This document shows positions 1-8,945 of a DNA stretch of 64,000 bases, in pieces. The stretch is from the NCBI GenBank assembly GCA_050013835.1, contig JBEKEM010000008.1:1-64000 (forward strand), in the 5' to 3' direction. Source of the DNA: Bog-793 sp050013835. Its GTDB lineage: Bacteria; Actinomycetota; Acidimicrobiia; Acidimicrobiales; Bog-793. Under the pieces are notes generated by a model. It saw only the letters and a program-made list of their open reading frames with translations, was not told where the DNA came from and made no database searches. A program made the position numbers and the translations under genes. Positions within the stretch are counted from its first letter, which is position 1, and each line of letters opens with the position of its first letter.

Positions 1-234
1 AGCTGGCCGGCCAACAACTCCTACTACTTCGTCGGCCTCGGGACCGCGACGAACACCGTCACGTACATCAACGCCGCCGGCAGCTCGGCCACGGTGACCG
101 TCACCGGTGCCGCGACCGGCCAGGTCTGGGTCGACGCCGGCAACCCACCGGCCACAACCACGACGGCAGGCAGCTGGCAGAACTACGACACCTACGTCGT
201 CAGCGGTGGCGGCAACGTCTGCTCGCTGGCCTAG
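1..234 (+). CDS. C-terminal end of a secreted, pilin-like protein (partial)
   Basis: An open frame enters from the left edge and ends at TAG 232-234, giving 77 residues. The fragment is rich in Gly, Ala, Thr and Asn, has no lysine, and carries one Cys four residues from the end (NVCSLA). That composition suits the beta-rich head of an exported pilin or pseudopilin. A pilT-type ATPase follows immediately and a prepilin peptidase lies 5.4 kb on, which supports a pilus-related job. The N-terminus with its signal is outside the window, so the assignment is inference. A terminator hairpin follows. Confidence 0.5.
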   Translation, partial: SWPANNSYYFVGLGTATNTVTYINAAGSSATVTVTGAATGQVWVDAGNPPATTTTAGSWQNYDTYVVSGGGNVCSLA

Positions 235-273
235 CCCGGCAACGCTCTTGATCCATTCCCAGATCGAGAACAG

Positions 274-302
274 AAGGGGTCCGGCGCACAGCCGGGCCCC
301 TT
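274..302 (+). terminator. Strong hairpin after the pilin-like gene
   Basis: Twelve-base arms (AAGGGGTCCGGC and GCCGGGCCCCTT, one G-T pair) surround a five-base loop 40 bases after the stop codon. There is no long T tract, as is common in high-GC actinobacteria. It should separate the upstream gene from pilT. Confidence 0.65.
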
Positions 303-344
303 CCGGTCTTCCCCATCCGACATCGACACGGCGGCCCTAGGAAC

Positions 345-1415
345 ATGGTGAACGTCGACACTTCTGCGATTGACGCCTGGCTCGAGCTGCTCTGGGACCA
401 CAAGGGCTCGGACCTGTTGCTCTCGGCTGGCTCGCCCCCGCGGGTCCGTCTAGACGGGGCGCTCGTCCCGATCCAGGGGGCCTCGGAGCTGACTCCCGAC
501 GAGGTCAGCCGCGTGATCCGCTCCGTGCTCCTCCCGGTCCAACTTGAGTCCTTCACCAAGAACAGGGATTACGACTTCGCCTTCTCCTGGCAGGGTCGGG
601 CCCGGATGCGCGGCAACGCCTTTAACCAGCGCGGAAGCCCCGCGCTGGCGCTGCGAATGATTCCGATGAGGATCCCCAGCTTCGAGGAACTCCAGCTTCC
701 GACCGTGATGACCTACCTGGCCAATCTTCCGCGGGGATTCGTCCTCGTTACGGGACCGACCGGGTCCGGCAAGTCGACGACCCTCGCCTCGATCATCGAC
801 TACATCAACGAGAACAGGGCCGTCCACATCCTCACGATCGAGGACCCGATCGAGTACCTCCACCACCACAAGCGAGCCGTCGTCAATCAACGCGAGGTGG
901 GAGTCGACAGCCCGTCGTTCGAACGCGCGCTGCGCGCCTCGTTGCGCGAGGACCCCGACGTCATGCTGATCGGTGAGATGCGCGACCTCGAGTCGATCCA
1001 GATCGCCCTCACGATGGCGGAGACCGGCCACCTCGTGTTCGGGACCCTGCACACCTACGACGCGCCGCAGGCGATCGACCGCATCATTGACGTCTTCCCC
1101 GCCGACAAGAAGGACCTCATCCGCATCCAGCTGGCGGGATCCCTCGGCGCCGTCGTCGCCCAACGCCTCGTCAACCGAACCGGCGGGGGCCGGGTCGGCG
1201 CCTTCGAGGTGCTCCTCGCCAACAACGCCTGCCGGGCGTTGATCCGCGAGGGCAAGACCTACCAGCTGCGCAACGTGATCGCCACGAACCAGCGGGAGGG
1301 CATGCGGACACTCGAGATGAGTCTCATCGAGCTGATCAACGCCGGCACCATCACCTACGACGCAGCACTCGAGGTCTCGATGTACCCGAAGGACCTCGCG
1401 CGGGCCGTGGCGTAG
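345..1415 (+). CDS. pilT: Type IV pilus retraction ATPase (PilT family)
   Basis: This 356-residue protein is the usual length for PilT, the cytoplasmic hexameric ATPase that pulls pilin subunits back into the membrane. Walker A (GPTGSGKST) sits at residues 137-145 with K143. An Asp-box (EDPIEY) follows, then Walker B (VMLIGEMRD, about 206-214) and the His-box region (HTYDAPQAIDRIIDVFP). The N-terminal PAS-like part matches PilT. ATG 345 has only a weak ribosome site. Its neighbours (pilin-like gene upstream, prepilin peptidase at 5.6-6.4 kb) fit a type IV pilus locus. No pilB, pilC or pilM-N-O appears in the window. A secretion-ATPase role is possible but less likely. Confidence 0.9.
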   Translation: MVNVDTSAIDAWLELLWDHKGSDLLLSAGSPPRVRLDGALVPIQGASELTPDEVSRVIRSVLLPVQLESFTKNRDYDFAFSWQGRARMRGNAFNQRGSPALALRMIPMRIPSFEELQLPTVMTYLANLPRGFVLVTGPTGSGKSTTLASIIDYINENRAVHILTIEDPIEYLHHHKRAVVNQREVGVDSPSFERALRASLREDPDVMLIGEMRDLESIQIALTMAETGHLVFGTLHTYDAPQAIDRIIDVFPADKKDLIRIQLAGSLGAVVAQRLVNRTGGGRVGAFEVLLANNACRALIREGKTYQLRNVIATNQREGMRTLEMSLIELINAGTITYDAALEVSMYPKDLARAVA

Positions 1416-1752
1416 GCCACGACCCCGGGCAGAACTCCGCGTGTGGCAGAGGGCCACGCGGCCGGCGCCTGTCGACGCCGCCCGGTCATGAGACGACCCC
1501 GACGGCCGCCAATCTCATCGCGACCGAGGACTCGAATGGTGAGCTGACGATCCTCGTCCCGGCTCCCGTGTTCTTCTACGATTCGGAGGTGCCCTCGCCC
1601 AACGCCTGGGGCCAGCAACCAGCCCCGATCAGGCGTGGATCATCGCTCGGCACACCTCCTGGTGAGAATCCGTCGCCCGTCCTGGTCGGGGCCCGTTCTC
1701 TTCGCCCGCGAGGAGGCGACCTTCGGCGGGTCGCGTCCATAGCGGGGAAGAA
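1416..1752 (+). other. 337-base gap with an open, coding-like frame that lacks a clear start
   Basis: No intact gene is recognised. One frame stays open from about 1442 to the stop at 1781-1783. Its middle part (about 1490-1610) has a protein-like composition, for example LTILVPAPVFFYDSEVPSP. It has no credible start codon with a ribosome site and it runs into the start of the next gene. It may be the tail of a decayed exported protein, or chance. The promoter of the membrane-protein genes must also lie here, but no clear one was found. Confidence 0.3.
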
Positions 1753-3714
1753 GTGGCTGCGACCGAAGTCGACCGCGACTTGAGGATTCGTCCGCACCCC
1801 GGCGAATCCCGGCGAATACACACCCTTGGGCGACGCGTGATGGGCGCACCGGGCGGGGCTCGGCCGGAGGCGGCGACCCCTTCCGGTGCGGGGCACTTCG
1901 GGGTCCGTCCCGGCGTGCTCAACGCGGGGATCGGCACCGTCGTGGTGCTCGTCTACGCCCTGCCACTCCTCAGCGCGCCCCGGAACTTCTGGCGCGCCTA
2001 CGACACATATTTGTACCTGGGCTCGGTGCGCGCCTCGGAGATCGCGCACGGCCTTAACGCTTCACTGTTCATCAGCTCCCCATACCTCGGCGTCTTCAAC
2101 CCCTACTACGCGTTCTACGGTGGGCCGCTCTTCACCATCCTCGGCTTCCTCACCGACGTGCTCGGGCACCACGTCGTGCTGGCGTTCGTCGCATTGACGA
2201 TCGCCGGCGTCGTCTCCTCCTACGGGGGCACATACTGGGTCGGCAGGCAGTGCGGCCTGCGGAGCACGCTCGCCCACATCCCGGCCGTCGCCGTGCTGTC
2301 GAGCGCCTACTGGATCACCGTCCTCTACGCGCGCACCGACTGGCCGGAGTTCATGGCCGTCGCCGCGATCCCGACGCTCATCGCCTCGACGACGGAGCTC
2401 GTCCGGGCGAGGAACTGGCGCTTCTGGCCCGCGGTGGCGCTGGTCGCCTCGGCCGTCGTCTTCACGGGTAGCCACACGATCTCACTGCTCTGGGGGACGA
2501 TCGTCCTCGTCGCCGCGTCCGCCGTGCTCTCCGTCGTCTGGCCCCGGTTCCGCGCCGCGCCGCGCCAGCTGGCCAAGGTCGCGGGCCTCGGGCTCGCCGC
2601 CGTCGCGATCAACGGCTGGGCGCTCATCCCCGACGCCGTCTACGGCACCTTGACGCACCTCGGCGCCCGCCCGATCGCTCGCAGCGGGATGGCCCTGTTC
2701 TTCGACACGCCACGGGTCCTGTTCGACGGCATCCGGACCGTGCCAACCCAGTCGACCACGTTTGAGCTCTGCGTCCAACTGCCCATGTGGTTCCTCGCCT
2801 GGGCGGTCGTCGTGGGGCTGGTCATCGCCCTCAAGTCCCGCTTCACCGACCTGCGCCGGCCGCTCCTCGCGCTGGAGGTCGTGTTCTGCGGCATCGTCGC
2901 CCTCATCATCTCGGGTGCGCCGGTGACCGATCTTCCCAAGCCTTTCCTCGACATCCAGTTCCCCTACCGTCTCGACACCTACGCCGTGCTCGCCGTCGCC
3001 GGAATCGTGATCGTCGCGCTGCTCGCCTTCCAACGGATGCTGCAATCCCGCGGCCCCGGAAGAGCGGTGGCAGGAGCCGCGCTGTTCGTGCTGACCGCCG
3101 TGAGCGCCCTTCTCGCCGCGAACCAGCTCGGCGTCACCCGTGACCACGTCATCGCCTCGTTCACCGGCAACAGCGGGTTCAGCCCGCGTGAGGCGCTGGC
3201 TGGCTGGACCGCCAACGACGACTACGCCGACGCGACGTCGCCGGTCGTCAATGTGCCCCCCTCCCGCCGGAAACTCGTCCTTTCCCCCCGTGCCGTCAAC
3301 GAAGCCGGCAACCGGCTCGACGAGATCGTCGCCGCCCCTCCCGGAACGCGCCCGTTCGCCACGAACATCGCCGCCGGCCCGGGCCTCGTGTCGATCTCTG
3401 GCGGCGTCGTCCGGGTCGGCAGGACCCGGACCGGATTCGCCGTCGTACGACGCGTCCATGCCGGCTCCCGCCCCGTGCGGATCGTCGTCCAGACGGCGGG
3501 CACGACGGCGGTGCAGGCGGGTGTCGCCCTCAGCCTCGCCGGACTCGGTGCCTCCGGGCTCGCGCTCGTCGCCGTCGGCGCGGCGCAGCTCCGCCGGCGT
3601 CCCCGCCGACCGGGCCGAAGGGACGGGGAGCTCGGCGGCACCGACCGCCCAGACCGCGACGAGGAGCCGCCCGCCACCACTGGGGCGGTGTCGCAGGAGC
3701 CCGAGGATCCTTGA
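1753..3714 (+). CDS. Large multi-spanning membrane protein, GT-C glycosyltransferase-like
   Basis: This 653-residue polytopic protein has about ten to twelve hydrophobic segments starting near residue 57, then a soluble C-terminal part (about 480-600) and a last hydrophobic stretch near 605. The tail is Arg- and Asp-rich. The first outward loop holds an acidic, Tyr-rich segment (WRAYDTYLYLGSV), the usual position of the catalytic Asp in GT-C enzymes that use lipid-linked sugars. That link is inference. The start is GTG 1753 behind GGGGAAGAA; ATG 1840 is an alternative that removes a hydrophilic leader. The stop overlaps the next gene, so the two are probably translated together. It may modify pilins or build a surface glycan. 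Confidence 0.6.
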   Translation: MAATEVDRDLRIRPHPGESRRIHTLGRRVMGAPGGARPEAATPSGAGHFGVRPGVLNAGIGTVVVLVYALPLLSAPRNFWRAYDTYLYLGSVRASEIAHGLNASLFISSPYLGVFNPYYAFYGGPLFTILGFLTDVLGHHVVLAFVALTIAGVVSSYGGTYWVGRQCGLRSTLAHIPAVAVLSSAYWITVLYARTDWPEFMAVAAIPTLIASTTELVRARNWRFWPAVALVASAVVFTGSHTISLLWGTIVLVAASAVLSVVWPRFRAAPRQLAKVAGLGLAAVAINGWALIPDAVYGTLTHLGARPIARSGMALFFDTPRVLFDGIRTVPTQSTTFELCVQLPMWFLAWAVVVGLVIALKSRFTDLRRPLLALEVVFCGIVALIISGAPVTDLPKPFLDIQFPYRLDTYAVLAVAGIVIVALLAFQRMLQSRGPGRAVAGAALFVLTAVSALLAANQLGVTRDHVIASFTGNSGFSPREALAGWTANDDYADATSPVVNVPPSRRKLVLSPRAVNEAGNRLDEIVAAPPGTRPFATNIAAGPGLVSISGGVVRVGRTRTGFAVVRRVHAGSRPVRIVVQTAGTTAVQAGVALSLAGLGASGLALVAVGAAQLRRRPRRPGRRDGELGGTDRPDRDEEPPATTGAVSQEPEDP

Positions 3715-5555
3715 CGGGCCCCCTAGCGGTCGGCCCTCGGCGCGCCCGCCGTCGCAGCGTGCACACGGCGGCAGCGACGCTCACCTACGTCGCGCTCGCG
3801 ATCGCGGCCTTCCTTCCCGTCGGGCCCTTCGACGACGGCCGCATGGTCTCGCGGCTCCCGAGCGACACATTGGCCGTCGGATGGTTCCTCGCCTGGCCGG
3901 CCTACGCGCTGGCACACACCCACAACGTGCTCTTCACGAGCTGGCTCGACTTCCCGACGGGCGTCAATCTGCCCGTGAACCAGTCGATGCCGCTGCTCGG
4001 CGTGGTCATGGCCCCGGTGACGCTGCTGTTCGGGCCGTTCGCCACGATCAACCTCACGCTGCGGCTCGGCTTCGTCGTGTCGGCGCTGGCGATGTACTAC
4101 GTCCTGCGCCGGTTCTGCGTCCGGGACCTTGCGGCGTTCCTCGGCGGCCTCCTCTACGGGTTCTCCCCCTTCGTCGTCGCCCACAGCGCGGTCAACCAGG
4201 ACTTCACGTGGGTGCCACTCCCTCCGCTCATCCTCCTCGCCGTCTACGCGCTGGCACACGACGAACGCCGGGGGGTCCTCGCGCCCGGTCTCCTGCTCGG
4301 GACCGCCGTCGCGGCCCAGCTCTACCTCAACCCCGAGGTGGCGGTGGACACCCTTGTCGTCGCCGGGTGCACCCTCGCCGTCTGCGGGACTGCGACCTTG
4401 CGGCGGATCGGGAGGGCAAGGGTCGTCCGGTTCTGCCAGGGCTGTGGCATCGCCGCGGGCAGTGCCGGCGTGCTCGCGGCACCCTTCCTCTGGTACTACC
4501 TTGCCGGGCCGCAGCACCTCAGCGGGTCGGTCGTGTCCCCGGCCGTCCTCGCTGTGTTCCACACCGACCTCGCGGGGCTCGTGACGCCGGGCCGGAACCA
4601 GCTGCTCGGCCCGACGGGCCTGAACGCGACGGGCAACGAGTTCATGGCCGGGATGACGAACGAGATCGGCACGTACCTCGGGGTCCCCCTCCTCGTCGGT
4701 ATCGTCTGGTTCGTCGCGAGTCACTGGCGGGACCGCGTCGTGTCGGCGGGCGCGGTGACGTTCCTCGTCGCGCTCGTGCTCTCGCTCGGCCCCCGGCTCA
4801 GCTTCGACAACCACCTGCTGCCGATACCGCTCCCGGACCGGGTCATCGACCTGCTGCCGCTTCTCGACCGGCTGGAGACCGTCCGCTACTTCCTTCTCGT
4901 CGATCTGGCAGCGGCGGTGATCCTCGCGGTGGGTGTCGACCACGTGCTGAGCGTTTGGCACCCCCGCGCCCTTCTCACCCGCCACATGCGCCTCGACCAT
5001 GCCCGCCTCGTCGCTGGCGTCCTCCTCGCCGCCGTGCTGCTGTTCCCGCTCATCCCCCGCTGGCCGTACCCGTCGGAGCGTCTCGGCGTCCCCGGCTACT
5101 TCACGGGCTCCTCGGTCGACCGGATCCCGACCGGAGCGGCCGTCCTCACCTACCCGTACGCCGACCCGTCGAACGTCACCGCCGAGATCTGGCAGCTCGC
5201 CGCGGGGTTCCGTTTCCGCCTCGTCGGCGGCTACGCCTACGTCGCCAACAACGGCGGGCAGCCCTTCGGCAACCCGCCGATCCGCCCAGGGACGATCGTC
5301 ACGCTGCTGCGGGCCGCCTTCGTGACCTACCTCGTGCGACCACGCGCCGACGCGGCAACCTACCGGGGGATCCGGGCGGGGCTGCGCCACGCTGGCGTCG
5401 AGGACTTCATCATGGCGATGCGAGGCGCCGACCCCGGGCTCGTGCGGGCCGAGATGACCGCCGCCCTCGGCAGCCGCCCAGTCGCGACCGGCGGCGTCCT
5501 CGTCTGGTACGACGTGCCTCGGGACCTCGCCATCGTCCGCGCGGCACGGGACTGA
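3711..5555 (+). CDS. Second large membrane protein, GT-C-like
   Basis: This protein has 614 residues and about twelve predicted membrane spans. The TTG start at 3711 overlaps the previous TGA (TTGA), and AGGAG lies about 13 bases upstream, so translation is likely coupled. The first outward loop after span 1 has acidic residues (DDGRMVSRLPSDTL, about 40-53), as in many GT-C enzymes. The last 120 residues are soluble and mixed alpha/beta. It is not closely recognisable as a named family; YfhO-like or mannosyltransferase-like is the best guess. It converges on the prepilin peptidase gene 42 bases away. Confidence 0.6.
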   Translation: MTGPLAVGPRRARRRSVHTAAATLTYVALAIAAFLPVGPFDDGRMVSRLPSDTLAVGWFLAWPAYALAHTHNVLFTSWLDFPTGVNLPVNQSMPLLGVVMAPVTLLFGPFATINLTLRLGFVVSALAMYYVLRRFCVRDLAAFLGGLLYGFSPFVVAHSAVNQDFTWVPLPPLILLAVYALAHDERRGVLAPGLLLGTAVAAQLYLNPEVAVDTLVVAGCTLAVCGTATLRRIGRARVVRFCQGCGIAAGSAGVLAAPFLWYYLAGPQHLSGSVVSPAVLAVFHTDLAGLVTPGRNQLLGPTGLNATGNEFMAGMTNEIGTYLGVPLLVGIVWFVASHWRDRVVSAGAVTFLVALVLSLGPRLSFDNHLLPIPLPDRVIDLLPLLDRLETVRYFLLVDLAAAVILAVGVDHVLSVWHPRALLTRHMRLDHARLVAGVLLAAVLLFPLIPRWPYPSERLGVPGYFTGSSVDRIPTGAAVLTYPYADPSNVTAEIWQLAAGFRFRLVGGYAYVANNGGQPFGNPPIRPGTIVTLLRAAFVTYLVRPRADAATYRGIRAGLRHAGVEDFIMAMRGADPGLVRAEMTAALGSRPVATGGVLVWYDVPRDLAIVRAARD

Positions 5556-5597
5556 CCGCCCCAGCCGGAGCCGGGAACCGGTCAACGGGATCCGCGC

Positions 5598-6371
5598 TCA
5601 ACCGACGTGGAAGGGACGCAGGATCGGCGAGCCGGCGAAAACGGCGATCATCGTGCCGAGGGCAAGGAAGGGACCGAAGGGCACCCGCGAGGTCAGGCTG
5701 GCCCGATTCGCCGCGATCAGCCCGATCCCGACGGCCGCACCGATGAAACTGGCGAGGAAGAAGGCAAAGAACACGTAGCCGACGCCGAGCCAGCCCAGCG
5801 ACAACCCGAGCAGGAAGGCGAGCCGGACGTCGCCGAAGCCGAGCCACCGCGGGTTCATGGCGTTGATCGCGAAGAACAGGCCGAACCAGACCGCCCCACT
5901 GCAGGCAGCGACGAGGAGCCGATGCCAGTCCCCGATCTCGCCTGAGGCGAGCACGAGGAGGGCACCGACGGCGACCGTGACGAGGTAGACGATCGCCTTT
6001 GGCAGCTTGCGCTGCTCGAGGTCGATCACCGCCAGCACGGTCAGGCCCGCCGCCAGCACCACGTACGCCGGCAGGGGCCAGGTGGAACCGAAGCGGGCCG
6101 CCGTCCCGGCGAACAGGCCCGCCGTCGCCAGCTCGACGAGCGGGTACTGCACCGAGATCGGCGCCCGGCAAGTCCTGCAGCGCCCCCGGAGCACCGCATA
6201 GGACAGGACGGGGATGTTGTCGAGCGCGCGCAGCGTCGTGCCGCAACCCGGACAGCGCGAGCGCGGCGCCACGATCGACTCGCCGCGGGGCACCCGGTAG
6301 ATCACGACGTTGAGGAACGATCCGAAGACCAGTCCGAACAGACCGAGGCCGACTACGAGCGCGGCGAGCAC
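5598..6371 (-). CDS. pilD: Prepilin peptidase / type IV leader peptidase
   Basis: PilD is a membrane aspartyl protease that cleaves the short leader of type IV prepilins and may N-methylate the new end. The 257-residue protein starts with the family signature (GSFLNVVIYR), has two CxxC pairs (CPGC and CRTC) in the cytoplasmic loop, and carries both catalytic aspartates: D117 in VIDLEQRKLP and D181 in the GxGD motif GFGDVRL. Eight or so hydrophobic spans follow. Start is GTG 6371 behind AGGGGAAC. A 28-codon frame (6464-6378, minus) ends six bases before this start and could be a leader peptide, but nothing supports it beyond position. Confidence 0.93.
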   Translation of the reverse strand: MLAALVVGLGLFGLVFGSFLNVVIYRVPRGESIVAPRSRCPGCGTTLRALDNIPVLSYAVLRGRCRTCRAPISVQYPLVELATAGLFAGTAARFGSTWPLPAYVVLAAGLTVLAVIDLEQRKLPKAIVYLVTVAVGALLVLASGEIGDWHRLLVAACSGAVWFGLFFAINAMNPRWLGFGDVRLAFLLGLSLGWLGVGYVFFAFFLASFIGAAVGIGLIAANRASLTSRVPFGPFLALGTMIAVFAGSPILRPFHVG

Positions 6372-6556
6372 GTTCCCCTACACCCAGAAATCCCGGCGAA
6401 TCGTCGCCGCGCCGACGAGGTGACCGCGCCGGGCCAGCAGCGGCCGGTCGAATCGTGCGCGCATGTTCCGTCGAGGTTAGGCGCCCCGGTGACCCGAAAC
6501 CGTGATCGAACGTCCCCGCCTTCACCGCGGATGGTGTGATGTCAGCCGGTCAGCCC

Positions 6557-6562
6557 TATATT
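6557..6562 (+). promoter_or_regulatory. -10 element for a leaderless transcript
   Basis: TATATT lies seven bases before the ATG at 6570. In actinobacteria this TANNNT-to-start spacing is typical of leaderless mRNAs, and no ribosome site is visible before the ATG. A -35 is not obvious. Confidence 0.5.
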
Positions 6563-6569
6563 CCCGGTC

Positions 6570-7937
6570 ATGCACGGTTGGAACACCGATGTCGAACGTC
6601 TCGCCGACGATGTGCTCGCCTACACCAAGGCCCGCCTGCAACTCGACCCGCTGCCCCTCGACAACACCCGTTCCCTCGCCGAGCTGCAACGCGAGGCAGG
6701 CGAGACGATCACCGCCGAGGGCCTCGGTGGAACCGAGGCCCTACGGATCTTCACCGAGGTGCTCGCGCCGGCCTGCATCACCGCCAGCCACCCGCGCTTC
6801 CTCGCCTTCATCCCGTGCGCCCCCACCGAGGCATCGATGCTGTTCGACCTCGTCGTCGGCGCCTCGTCGATGAGCGGGAGCAACTGGCTCGAAGCTGCCG
6901 GCGCCGTCTACGCCGAGAACCAGGCGCTGCGGTGGATCGCCGACCTCGCCGGGTTCCCGCCGGGCGCCGGGGGGACCTTCGTGCAGGGCGGGACGAACGC
7001 CAATCTCTCGGCGCTCGTCACGGCCCGCCACACCGTGCGGGAACGGTCCGGCGGCCGGTCCCGGGAGTCGCGTCGTTGGGCGATCGCTTTGAGCCCCGAC
7101 GCCCACTCGTCGCTCCAGGAAGCGGCGGAGGTGATGGATGTCGACCTTGTGACCGTCGAGGTCGACCACGAACAGCGCCTGCACGGAGACGCGCTCGCCC
7201 GCGCCCTCGACTCCGTCGAGTCCCGGGGGGAACAGCGTGTCTTCGCCGTCGTCGCGTCGGCCGGGACGACGAACCTCGGCGTCATCGACGACCTCCGCTC
7301 GGTCGGCGCCGTCGCCGCCGAACGGGAGATCTGGTTCCACGTCGACGGCGCCTACGGCGCGGCCGCCCTCGCCGCGCCGAGCGCCAGGCATCTGTTCGTC
7401 GGCATCGAGCTCGCCGACTCGTTCATCGTCGACCCGCACAAGTGGCTCTTCGCGCCGTTCGACTGCGCCTCCCTCATCTACCGCCGACCCGAGCTCGCCC
7501 GCGCGACTCACAGCCAGCACGCGAGCTACCTCGAGCCGCTCGAACAAGACGGGGCGTGGAACCCGTCGGACTACGCGATCCACCTCACGAGACGCGCCCG
7601 AGGCCTCCCGTTCTGGTTCTCGCTCGCGACGTACGGGACCGACGCTTACTCGCAGGCGATCGAGCGCACGCTCGAGGTGGCGCGCTACACGGCGAAAGCC
7701 GTCCGAAACCGCGACTACCTGGGGCTCGTGCGCGAGCCAGATCTCACCGTGGTGTGCTTCACCCGGACCGGTTGGTCGCGCCAGCACTACGACCGATGGT
7801 CGCAGGACCTGCGCGACGACGGTGTCGCCTTCGTGACGCCGACGACGGATCGCGGCAAGGTCATGGCGCGTGTAGCGATCGTCAATCCCGTCACGAGCGA
7901 GTCCGACATCGACACCGTGCTCGACTCGATGGCCTGA
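6570..7937 (+). CDS. PLP-dependent group II amino-acid decarboxylase
   Basis: This 455-residue protein of the aromatic-L-amino-acid/glutamate decarboxylase superfamily removes the carboxylate of an amino acid via pyridoxal phosphate. The PLP lysine is K291 in VDPHKWLF. The upstream HVDGAYGAA (about 259-267) holds the Asp that contacts the pyridine ring. QGGTNANLSALVTAR (about 149-163) is the phosphate-binding region. Length and order match aromatic or tyrosine decarboxylases and the related diaminobutyrate enzymes; the substrate cannot be read from sequence. The gene stands alone between divergent pilD and convergent phoU. It probably has a leaderless mRNA (see 6557). Confidence 0.88.
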   Translation: MHGWNTDVERLADDVLAYTKARLQLDPLPLDNTRSLAELQREAGETITAEGLGGTEALRIFTEVLAPACITASHPRFLAFIPCAPTEASMLFDLVVGASSMSGSNWLEAAGAVYAENQALRWIADLAGFPPGAGGTFVQGGTNANLSALVTARHTVRERSGGRSRESRRWAIALSPDAHSSLQEAAEVMDVDLVTVEVDHEQRLHGDALARALDSVESRGEQRVFAVVASAGTTNLGVIDDLRSVGAVAAEREIWFHVDGAYGAAALAAPSARHLFVGIELADSFIVDPHKWLFAPFDCASLIYRRPELARATHSQHASYLEPLEQDGAWNPSDYAIHLTRRARGLPFWFSLATYGTDAYSQAIERTLEVARYTAKAVRNRDYLGLVREPDLTVVCFTRTGWSRQHYDRWSQDLRDDGVAFVTPTTDRGKVMARVAIVNPVTSESDIDTVLDSMA

Positions 7938-8160
7938 GCGACGGCTTCGACGGGGATGCCCCCGGTCTGGGCTCGCGACCGCTGGCACCCCGACGGGAAG
8001 ATGCGCGACCTTCGTTTGGCGACCGCCTCGGCCGCGCCCGCCTTCGACTTCCTCCCGTGCCATCGTGCGCGGCGCCCACGGTCGTCGTCGAGCTCTTCGC
8101 CGGAACGGCGGCGCGCCGCGGGGCCGAGCCGACGCGGATCTGAGTTCCCCGCCCCTCCGG

Positions 8161-8808
8161 TCAGCCCTCCGGAACCCGGCCCCGGCGGGCGCGGACCTCG
8201 GGGAGTGTGGCGATACGGCGCGCCAGGTTCACGGCGTGGTCCCCCAGCCGCTCGTAGAAACGGGCGATGAGGGTCACCTCGGTCGTCACCGGGTTCGACA
8301 TGTCCGAAGTGCCGATCTCGCGGGTCAGCCGCTCGTGGAGGATGTCGAGCTCGATGTCGGCCTCCTCGAGCGCCGTGACCCGCGCCGAGCGGTCGGCGTA
8401 GGAGTCGGCCGCGGCGCTCCACATCTCCAAGGCGATCTCGCTCATCCGCTGGACGAGGCCCCGGCTCACCGGTGTCATCTCCGCCCCGACGCTGCGGACC
8501 GCCCGCTGGGCGATGTGCTCCGCCAGGTCGGCGCTTCGCTCGAGCTCCGGCACGATGAGCAGGACGCTGAGGAAGTGGCGGAGCTCGTCGGCCGAGATCG
8601 AACCCGCCTCGATCTCCTGCCAGATGATGGTGTCGACCTCGCTCGTCAGGTCGTCGATCACCCGGTCGGCGTCGACGATCGCCCGACCGACTTCCGGTTC
8701 GAGGTCGAGCAACGACTCCGTCGCCCCGGCAAGCGCCTCCCGGACGAGCGCGAAGAGCTGGGCGACGCGCTGGTCGACGAGCGAGGGGAGCGGGGTGTTG
8801 TCGGTCAT
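8161..8808 (-). CDS. phoU: PhoU-family phosphate signalling protein
   Basis: PhoU proteins are all-helical metal-binding proteins that repress the Pho regulon when phosphate is sufficient. The 215 residues form two similar three-helix units with the expected acidic motifs: ELERSADLAEH in the first and ERLGDHAVNLARR in the second. Start ATG 8808 follows GGGTGA by eight bases; GTG 8820 would add four residues. It is divergent from a phosphate permease, and a PHO box lies between them. A homologous DUF47 protein is the alternative, but the tandem motifs favour PhoU. No pst genes are nearby. Confidence 0.87.
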   Translation of the reverse strand: MTDNTPLPSLVDQRVAQLFALVREALAGATESLLDLEPEVGRAIVDADRVIDDLTSEVDTIIWQEIEAGSISADELRHFLSVLLIVPELERSADLAEHIAQRAVRSVGAEMTPVSRGLVQRMSEIALEMWSAAADSYADRSARVTALEEADIELDILHERLTREIGTSDMSNPVTTEVTLIARFYERLGDHAVNLARRIATLPEVRARRGRVPEG

Positions 8809-8841
8809 CGGTGCCGTCACCCTACCTATCGCAGACGCAGA

Positions 8842-8885
8842 ATTCGCGAATCGTTCGCTTGTTGTTCACCTGGATGTCACCTTCC
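8842..8885 (+). promoter_or_regulatory. PHO box: four 11-base direct repeats
   Basis: Four 7-mers (ATTCGCG, GTTCGCT, GTTCACC, TGTCACC) start at 8842, 8853, 8864 and 8875, each followed by four less conserved bases. This is the layout of the PhoP-binding PHO box known from Streptomyces (consensus GTTCACC at 11-base spacing). It lies between divergent phoU and the permease, 60 bases before the permease ATG. A weak -10 (CAGACT, 8888-8893) follows, so PhoP would bind in place of a -35. Confidence 0.75.
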
Positions 8886-8945
8886 CGTCAGACTCCGGCG
8901 ACATTGTTGACATCCGATGCCGACCGGGCCGGTGTTCCTCATCCG

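Noticed and set aside
450..1457. Long open frame on the strand opposite pilT (and similar ones opposite cydA, mfd, cydC, membrane proteins)
   Set aside because: These are antisense frames produced by high GC; they have no family motifs and overlap strongly supported genes.
8811..8945. Earlier start for the phosphate permease
   Set aside because: It would translate through the PHO box and put 45 non-conserved residues before a normal N-terminus.
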